Shown here in pieces: positions 7,490 through 11,330 of a DNA stretch of 11,330 bases (its first letter is position 1; every line of letters starts with the position of its first letter). Location: assembly GCA_002887195.1 (NCBI GenBank), contig PJAB01001945.1, positions 1 to 11,330 of the forward strand, in the 5' to 3' direction. This DNA is from Chrysochromulina parva (Eukaryota; Haptophyta; Prymnesiales; Chrysochromulinaceae). The notes under the pieces are model-generated. The model was not told the origin of the DNA. It did no database searches and saw nothing but the letters and a program-made list of their open reading frames with translations. The translations under genes were made by a program, and so were the position numbers.

Positions 7490-9813
7490 TGATGACTACA
7501 CGCTGGCTCGGCGCAGCGAAGCGCGTGCGGCTCCGCGCCGACGCCATGGCGGCCTACCTGACGGCCCGGGCGCGACGCGACGGAGGCATGCTCTCGCGCG
7601 GCGCCAAGGCTTCCGAGCTCGTCGTGACGCACGAAATCATCATGCGGCAACCCGAATGGAAGCAGCTACACGACGGGCGTCGTGAGGTCTTGATCGAGCA
7701 GACCTTCGGAGAAAGTATGCTGCTGCACGATGCGGCAAGCCGCAACAATACCGAGCTCATCCGGGATGTATCCGCAGCCCTCGGCATCGTGCCGAGACGG
7801 GTCGAACTCTCGCCGAGAGCGCGAGCATATCTTCAGGACGTATCACAGGCGTTGCTCGAGGTGCGAGGGGCGGCAACGCAGGTGCCCCTGCACGCCGCCG
7901 CTCTCGAGCTCGGCACGGCCGGCAATGGTTCTGGGCCGCGGACGCCTTTCTCCCAGGCCTCTCCGGGAGCGCCAGCCGCCCCGATGCGCGCTACGCAACA
8001 GCAGCTGCACCTCAGCCCGGCCGACGGCGGCGCAGCAGGCACGCCGCCAGCAGCCCAGCCGCCGGACGACGAACTACATCTGTGGCTCATGTACGAGGAC
8101 TATCTCCTCGCTCTGGACGTCGAGGCCCTCGACTGTGATCTCACGCCGCCGCCCAGCGACTATTGCGATAGCTCGCCGCGGTCCATCGACAGCTACAACA
8201 ACTGGGAATCTCCAGACGAGGACGATTTCGACCGCGGCTGGTCGCCTCACGACACTCGGTTCCCCGGGGCGTGGTGCCATGGACGCGAGACCGGCGCTAG
8301 CTCGGGACCTGTCGAGACCGGCGTCACATCCGCGACAATGGACTCACACGTGCCCTTGCACGCCGCTGCGCTCGAGCACGGCGCGGCAGCCAACGGCACA
8401 GGCCCGCGCACTCCGTTCGCTCAGGCGGGAACGGCGACGCCAGCCCCGTGGCTGCAGGCGCTCCTTAGCGCTAGCGGCGGCCAAGCCGACTCTCTTGCAG
8501 AGGGCGCTAACAAGCGCGCTCGGCAGGCGCGCGCAGCGAATACGCGCGCGCACGGCTCGCCTCAGGCGCCCTGGGCACCTGTGCATGGGCACGACCTTTC
8601 CCACCTCATCGACACCGAGCGCGCGCGTCGACATGACCTTGCCACGGCCGCCCCGACCGGCGACGTCGAATCCGCACAGGCAACAGCATTCACCGCTGCC
8701 TTGGCGCGAGCCACGACAGGGCGGGCGCGCTACCGCGGCCCAGGCGCTGACCAACGCGCGCCCTCCAAGACCATCGTCACGGCACAGGCCGTCGCCCCGC
8801 CCAGACGGGCGATCGCCGTCGCGCAGGCCGCCCTGCGCCTACCGGCGCCCACCCCCGCGACCGCCGTCAGCCGCGAGGCCGCTGAGCTCGAGGAGTCGCA
8901 GCGTTTGCTCATCGAGCGATCTCTTCGTGACGCGCGCTGCGACGAGGACGGCCTCGGCATTCGAGGCGCCAGCGACGAATACCTTCGCGAGCTCCTCACC
9001 GCCGCGATGCTCGCGGTCGAACAGCGTTTCGCACCATCCACCCGCGGGCAAGATCGCTCATACTGGCGATTGTGGACTACTTGGTGCGATTTCGTCGGCA
9101 CGCCGCCTCTACGCACGAACTCTGCGGCGAACGAGGGGCGCATCGAGCACCTCCATCGGCGCGAGGTCGCTCTAGCGCTGGGCGCGTTTATGACGTGGGC
9201 TGCCGAAGCGGAGCAGCGCGGCTACAAGGTCGAAAGCATGCTCAACAGGCTACGCGGCGTCTCGCGACGGCACTGGGCCGTCACCATCCGATTCGTATCG
9301 CTCTCGCTCGTCGTGCAAGCGGCGCAAGGGCTCGTGCGAGAGCACATCGACGCGCACGGCGCCGACTCGCTGCGCCGCCGGTCCAAGGAGCCCTTCGACA
9401 CGGCGGAGATCGTCGCCATCCTGAATCTTCCGACGGGCACGCACATAGCCCACGGCTCCTCAGTCGTCACCGTCGGAGACAACCTCGAGTGGCAGGGGGT
9501 CGTCGTCTTCATCAACCTATACTGCACGGGCGGCTGGCGGAAGGAGGCTATTGCATTGGGGCCCAAGGAATCATTTGGAGGGCGCAAACTCTCGCTGGGC
9601 GAAGTGACATACCGCATCGGGGGTGTTCTCCACCGCGAACCTACAGGGTGCAGCAGCTCCTCAGCATCACATGGAACGACATGTGCTACATCAACCCTGT
9701 ACCGTGCAAGAACGACCCGGACAACTCCAAATTTGGAAGCTCCCCCGTGCCATCGCGGTATCACGCGACCCAGCCCATCTGCCTTGTGCGAGAGCTCGCC
9801 AAATACGAGATAA
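7219..9813 (+). CDS. RNase H C-terminal half, linker and recombinase N-terminal half (trusted about 7430-9640)
   Basis: This frame stops at 9811-9813 but is only believed from about 7430 (LATAHITCLELVEVG) to about 9640. It completes RNase H, then runs through a Pro/Ala-rich linker of about 370 residues (7760-8870) with an acidic patch and a duplicated 26-residue module. From about 8880 it becomes helical. SYWRLWTTWCDFVG (from 9058) and the following helices to about 9300 look like the core-binding domain of tyrosine recombinases. GGWRKEAIAL supplies the first catalytic Arg (9538-9540). The ATG at 7219 lies in the noise part and is not a credible start. After HREPTG the protein continues in the -1 frame; a G5 run at 9619-9623 is close to the break. 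Confidence 0.7.
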   Translation: MAAAPGLADGTRQLPRCSHGGGTASCPPRAAHRRRHLGHRRRCRQGWRAQTGPRRMVLWRMVVRAARRLATVLATAHITCLELVEVGLGVVMTTRWLGAAKRVRLRADAMAAYLTARARRDGGMLSRGAKASELVVTHEIIMRQPEWKQLHDGRREVLIEQTFGESMLLHDAASRNNTELIRDVSAALGIVPRRVELSPRARAYLQDVSQALLEVRGAATQVPLHAAALELGTAGNGSGPRTPFSQASPGAPAAPMRATQQQLHLSPADGGAAGTPPAAQPPDDELHLWLMYEDYLLALDVEALDCDLTPPPSDYCDSSPRSIDSYNNWESPDEDDFDRGWSPHDTRFPGAWCHGRETGASSGPVETGVTSATMDSHVPLHAAALEHGAAANGTGPRTPFAQAGTATPAPWLQALLSASGGQADSLAEGANKRARQARAANTRAHGSPQAPWAPVHGHDLSHLIDTERARRHDLATAAPTGDVESAQATAFTAALARATTGRARYRGPGADQRAPSKTIVTAQAVAPPRRAIAVAQAALRLPAPTPATAVSREAAELEESQRLLIERSLRDARCDEDGLGIRGASDEYLRELLTAAMLAVEQRFAPSTRGQDRSYWRLWTTWCDFVGTPPLRTNSAANEGRIEHLHRREVALALGAFMTWAAEAEQRGYKVESMLNRLRGVSRRHWAVTIRFVSLSLVVQAAQGLVREHIDAHGADSLRRRSKEPFDTAEIVAILNLPTGTHIAHGSSVVTVGDNLEWQGVVVFINLYCTGGWRKEAIALGPKESFGGRKLSLGEVTYRIGGVLHREPTGCSSSSASHGTTCATSTLYRARTTRTTPNLEAPPCHRGITRPSPSALCESSPNTR
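7310..7750 (+). other. RNase H domain, split by a frame change
   Basis: The first half lies in the polyprotein frame: TWDIGGDAA with Asp at 7331-7333, then GLGAWFYGVWW. The second half lies in the -1 frame: HITCLELVEVG with Glu at 7462-7464, RLRADAMAAYLTAR with Asp at 7540-7542, and HDAASRNN with Asp at 7729-7731. These give the D-E-D-D set of RNase H, and the last motif corresponds to the AD-x-LSR element that closes RNase H in DIRS and related retroelements. The enzyme would remove the RNA strand after cDNA synthesis. The frame must change between about 7420 and 7447. All catalytic residues survive on the two sides, so the break looks like a single-base event, not long decay. Confidence 0.75.
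7882..8427 (+). repeat. Two copies of a 78-bp (26-residue) coding module, 468 bp apart
   Basis: Copies at 7882-7959 and 8350-8427 both encode VPLHAAALE, then G-x-A-x-N-G-x-GPRTPF, ending in QA; 21 of 26 residues are identical by my count. Both are in the linker between RNase H and recombinase, in the same frame, and followed by Ala/Pro-rich sequence. The intervening part holds the acidic segment EDYLLALDVEALDCDL and a Ser/Asp/Trp-rich stretch. The conserved protein words, with many synonymous or third-base changes between copies, suggest an old duplication kept for a peptide function. Confidence 0.7.
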
Positions 9814-10115
9814 TGCGCATGCGGGCAGACCCCAGCGGCACTGCCGCGGCGCGACGTAAAGACTTGCCTCTCGTGCTCTCGCCCTCTGGCCGCTCCTGGT
9901 CTAAAGCGGAGCTCAGCAAGTTCTTTGACGGGCTCATCCGCCTCGTCTGCTCCGAGGAGCGCGCCAAACAGCTTTCCGTCCACAGCTTCCGAGTCTGGCT
10001 GGCCTGCGCGCTGCTCGCTGCCGGGGCCACCCCTGAGCAGATCATGCTCATGGTCCGCTGGTCGTCGGAGGCGGCACGCAAGCTGTACGCGCGCCTTGCA
10101 ATGACGACGCAGTGC
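9050..10115 (+). other. Tyrosine recombinase domain (YR), split by a frame change
   Basis: The N-terminal core-binding part and catalytic Arg I (in GGWRKEAIAL, 9538-9540) lie in one frame; the rest lies in the -1 frame after about 9640. There, LSVHSFRVW gives the H-x2-R box (His 9981-9983, Arg 9990-9992), VRWSS gives the His/Trp position (Trp 10059-10061), and KLYARL gives the nucleophile Tyr 10086-10088. The candidate catalytic Lys is in the ARRKDLPLVLS strand region. All hallmark residues of the superfamily are therefore present. In DIRS-type elements this enzyme inserts circular cDNA without target-site duplication. HSFR with a Trp at the second His position is typical of DIRS recombinases. 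Confidence 0.8.
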
Positions 10116-10454
10116 TCTCTGCACACGGGCGCGCTGCACGCGAGCTTCGACTCCATCCGCGCGCACACGCTGCTCGACGCGGCCTCAGCAACGGGCGCCA
10201 GCGGCGACGTGAACGCCGCGGCGGAGGCCCTACGCGTCGCGGTCGGGCTTCTCGACACCGTCACGGACGCATCGAGGGCGCGCGTCGCCTCGGCAGCCGA
10301 GCTGCGACGGACGTGCGCCATCGACGAAGACGACGTCCTCAGCATGCTGGAGGCGTCGGGCGACGCCCTCGAGGGCCTGGCGGCGCGAGCAGACGCCGCC
10401 CTCATGGATACAGGCGCTCCGGCGCCAGACAGCGAATCCGAGGACGAGCTGTAA
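9072..10454 (+). CDS. Recombinase C-terminal half with acidic tail (trusted about 9640-10454)
   Basis: Protein is credible from about 9640 (VQQLLSITWNDMCYIN) to the TAA at 10452-10454; the upstream part of this frame to 9072 is Arg/Ala/His-rich noise, so ATG 9072 is not a real start. It carries the H-x2-R, Trp and Tyr residues of the recombinase. After the nucleophile (10088) there are about 120 further residues. These include a helical segment (SFDSIRAHTLLDAASATGA, then NAAAEALRVAVGLLDTV), then DEDDVLSMLEASGDALEGL, and a strongly acidic end, PDSESEDEL. Such a C-terminal extension is not needed for catalysis. It is the last gene; the tandem array starts about 45 bp downstream. Confidence 0.75.
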   Translation: MDYLVRFRRHAASTHELCGERGAHRAPPSARGRSSAGRVYDVGCRSGAARLQGRKHAQQATRRLATALGRHHPIRIALARRASGARARARAHRRARRRLAAPPVQGALRHGGDRRHPESSDGHAHSPRLLSRHRRRQPRVAGGRRLHQPILHGRLAEGGYCIGAQGIIWRAQTLAGRSDIPHRGCSPPRTYRVQQLLSITWNDMCYINPVPCKNDPDNSKFGSSPVPSRYHATQPICLVRELAKYEIMRMRADPSGTAAARRKDLPLVLSPSGRSWSKAELSKFFDGLIRLVCSEERAKQLSVHSFRVWLACALLAAGATPEQIMLMVRWSSEAARKLYARLAMTTQCSLHTGALHASFDSIRAHTLLDAASATGASGDVNAAAEALRVAVGLLDTVTDASRARVASAAELRRTCAIDEDDVLSMLEASGDALEGLAARADAALMDTGAPAPDSESEDEL

Positions 10455-10498
10455 GCCATGGCTAGCGCTCTCAGCCGTCCATCTTAGGGCGCGTACAG
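10455..10498. other. Short spacer between last stop and tandem array
   Basis: It has no gene, terminator-like hairpin with T-run or polyadenylation signal that I can support. It ends in GCGTACAGC, just before the first array unit. Confidence 0.5.
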
Positions 10499-11150
10499 CG
10501 TACCCAGGGGCGCTAAGTGGCGTGCCCAACCCAACCCGAGACACGGTCCGGCGCTCGCGCGCACGGGGCCTGCTCAAAGGCGCGCTGCTCGAGTGCAGCG
10601 TGCGGTATCAGGGCGAGGACAGAGGTACTCAGGGGCGCCAAGTGGCGTGCCCAACCCAACCCGAGCCACGGTCCGGCGCTCGCGCGCACGGGGCCTGCTC
10701 AAAGGCGCGCTGCTCGAGTGCAGCGTGCGGTATCAGGGCGAGGACAGAGGTACTCAGGGGCGCCAAGTGGCGTGCCCGGCCCAAACCGAGCGACGGGACC
10801 TATGCGCGTGCGCGCGGGGCCTGCTCGGAGGCGCGCTGCTCCTGTGAAGCGCGCGACATCAAGGCGAGGACAGAGGTACTCAGGGGCGCCAAGTGGCGTG
10901 CCCGGCCTAACCCGAGCGACGGGACCGGTGCGCGTGCGCGCGGGGCCCGCTCAGCGGCGCGCTGCTCCTGTGCAGCGCGCGACATCCAGGCGAGGACAGA
11001 GGTACTCAGGGGCGCCAAGTGGCGTGCCCGGCCCAACCCGAGCGACGGGACCGGTGCGCGTGCGCACTGGGCCTGCTCGGAGGCGCGCTGCTCGTGTGCG
11101 GCGCGCGAATCAAAGGAGAGGAAAACCATAAACGCCAAGTGGCGTTCCCG
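10499..11150 (+). repeat. Tandem array of a 125/126-bp unit, five full copies plus one diverged
   Basis: The anchor AGGGGCGCCAAGTGGCGT begins at 10506 (one T change), 10631, 10756, 10882 and 11008; a diverged version AACGCCAAGTGGCGTT is at 11131. Spacings are 125, 125, 126, 126 and about 123. Units 1-2 share one sequence type (ACGGTCCGGCGCTCG) and units 3-5 another (GCGACGGGACC), so the array grew by at least two rounds of duplication. Each of the five full units carries a 9-bp GC-rich hairpin (listed separately). The array lies in the 3' untranslated region of the element. Frames through it are open on both strands because of GC content and are not regarded as genes. Unlike CRISPR, it has no unique spacers. 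Confidence 0.9.
10580..11106 (+). other. Five regularly spaced conserved hairpins within the array
   Basis: Arms GCGCGCTGC and GCAGCGYGC enclose a 6-nt loop at 10580-10603, 10705-10728, 10831-10854, 10957-10980 and 11083-11106. The fourth is perfect (9 of 9 Watson-Crick). The first two have one G-T wobble, the fifth one T-G wobble, and the third one mismatch (G-A). Loops are TCGAGT, TCGAGT, TCCTGT, TCCTGT and TCGTGT, which share TC-NN-GT. Changes in the arms mostly keep pairing, suggesting RNA structure; five related copies are few for proof. Confidence 0.6.
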
Positions 11151-11224
11151 ACCCACCCTCCCAAAAAGGGACATACTACAGGGGGCAGCCGATCTGCGCT
11201 CAGCTGCGAGGGACAGTAGCCAGA
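11151..11224. other. Non-coding spacer, nothing recognised
   Basis: A less GC-rich stretch with a short purine-rich run (CCAAAAAGGGACA) and AGCCGATCTGCGCTCAGCTGCGAGG. I see no gene, signal or repeat copy. In DIRS elements the internal complementary region would be expected about here, but I could not match it convincingly to the left end. Confidence 0.4.
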
Positions 11225-11310
11225 ACAAAGAGATATCGGAGATCCGATCTCGCAGAGAATCTCAAATGAGATATCGGAGATGAGATCACGGAGATAATCT
11301 CGGGGAGTTC
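11225..11310. repeat. Right-end GAGAT/ATCTC dyad cluster
   Basis: A 14-mer (GAGATATCGGAGAT) occurs at 11230-11243 and again at 11268-11281. Dyads include GAGATC-C-GATCTC (11239-11251), ATCTCA-AA-TGAGAT (11259-11272) and GAGAT-A-ATCTC (11291-11301). AATCTCGG at 11296-11303 is the inverse of CCGAGATT at 7-14, and AATGAGAT at 11265-11272 is the inverse of ATCTCATT at 25-32. With the left-end palindrome this suggests related terminal sequences. Base composition is clearly less GC-rich than in the genes. Confidence 0.5.
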
Positions 11311-11330
11311 CGGTGAAGCGCCCGAAGCGC

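Larger units (their letters stand above)
1..11330 (+). mobile_element. DIRS-like (tyrosine-recombinase) retrotransposon, nearly the whole window
   Basis: Reverse transcriptase, RNase H and tyrosine recombinase follow each other on the + strand in one nearly continuous reading path from 127 to 10454. This combination defines the DIRS/Ngaro/PAT/VIPER order of retrotransposons, which integrate by recombinase instead of an integrase. No integrase, LTR pair, poly-A tail or endonuclease was seen. The coding part is about 10.3 kb, much longer than the roughly 5-6 kb usual for DIRS elements. The excess lies in a large Gag-like region, a methyltransferase-like domain upstream of RT and a long linker before the recombinase. 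Both ends carry GAGAT/ATCTC dyads, but the true termini, target site and flanking host DNA cannot be fixed from this window, so the outer coordinates are only window limits. Four frame changes make this copy non-functional as written unless they are errors or recoding sites. Confidence 0.8.

Noticed and set aside
9222..10166. Antisense open frame of 314 codons over the recombinase
   Set aside because: It is opposite the conserved HSFR and nucleophile region; composition is Arg/Ser/Ala-rich with no recognised family.
10440..10451. ER-retention-like C-terminus (EDEL)
   Set aside because: The protein is a nuclear-acting recombinase without signal peptide; the acidic end explains the similarity.
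10499..11150. CRISPR array
   Set aside because: Units repeat over their whole length; there are no unique spacers of even size, and the context is a eukaryotic retroelement.
10522..11283. Sense open frames with repeated peptide through the tandem array
   Set aside because: Several frames and the other strand are open alike, unit lengths of 125 break the frame in the first copies, and the conserved feature is pairing, not peptide.

Overview
The window reads as one large, GC-rich (I estimate about two thirds G+C) eukaryotic retrotransposon of the tyrosine-recombinase (DIRS-like) class, with all genes on the + strand. The three diagnostic enzymes are present in order. The first is a reverse transcriptase with motif A FDYKYFFHAL (5906-5935) and motif C YTDD (6254-6265). 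The second is an RNase H with all four acids (7331, 7462, 7540, 7729). The third is a tyrosine recombinase with Arg 9538, HSFR 9981-9992, Trp 10059 and Tyr 10086. Very high GC, strong GC3 and long fused polyproteins suggest a unicellular alga or related protist (haptophyte, pelagophyte or GC-rich dinoflagellate); the sequence alone does not decide which.

Layout: 1-126 is a short leader with an imperfect palindrome (9-29) and a 21-codon upstream ORF whose stop overlaps the next start (TAATG). 127 to about 3040 is Gag-like: two unrecognised helical segments, then a zinc-knuckle-like motif set between acidic, Gly-rich and Arg/Gly-rich low-complexity blocks with basic NLS-like patches. About 3260-3810 looks like a cytosine-C5 methyltransferase domain of the phage type, but both catalytic motifs are replaced. 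About 3810-5250 is coding with no family I recognise. About 5250-6720 is reverse transcriptase and 7310-7750 is RNase H. About 7760-8870 is a low-complexity linker with a duplicated 26-residue module. About 9050-10115 is the recombinase, followed by an acidic C-terminal tail and a stop at 10452-10454.

The reading path is open from 127 to 10454 without an in-frame stop, but it changes frame four times (near 740-775, 2140-2170, 7420-7447 and 9615-9655). Every change is in the same direction (equivalent to -1). The lack of nonsense codons together with one-directional shifts fits single-base deletions, either sequencing or assembly errors or recent decay. Real recoding is not excluded, though I saw no canonical slippery heptamer.

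Beyond the last stop there is no gene. 10499-11150 is a tandem array of five full copies and one diverged copy of a 125/126-bp unit. Each of the five full units carries a 9-bp stem with a 6-nt loop, preserved by wobble pairs. From about 11225 to the end the DNA is dense in GAGAT/ATCTC dyads that resemble the palindrome at the left end, as might be expected if the window runs close to both termini of the element.

Working model (inference): the Gag-like part coats the RNA, RT and RNase H make the cDNA, and the recombinase integrates a circular product, which is the established DIRS scheme. The structured 3' array and terminal dyads are candidates for RNA recognition or cDNA circularisation.
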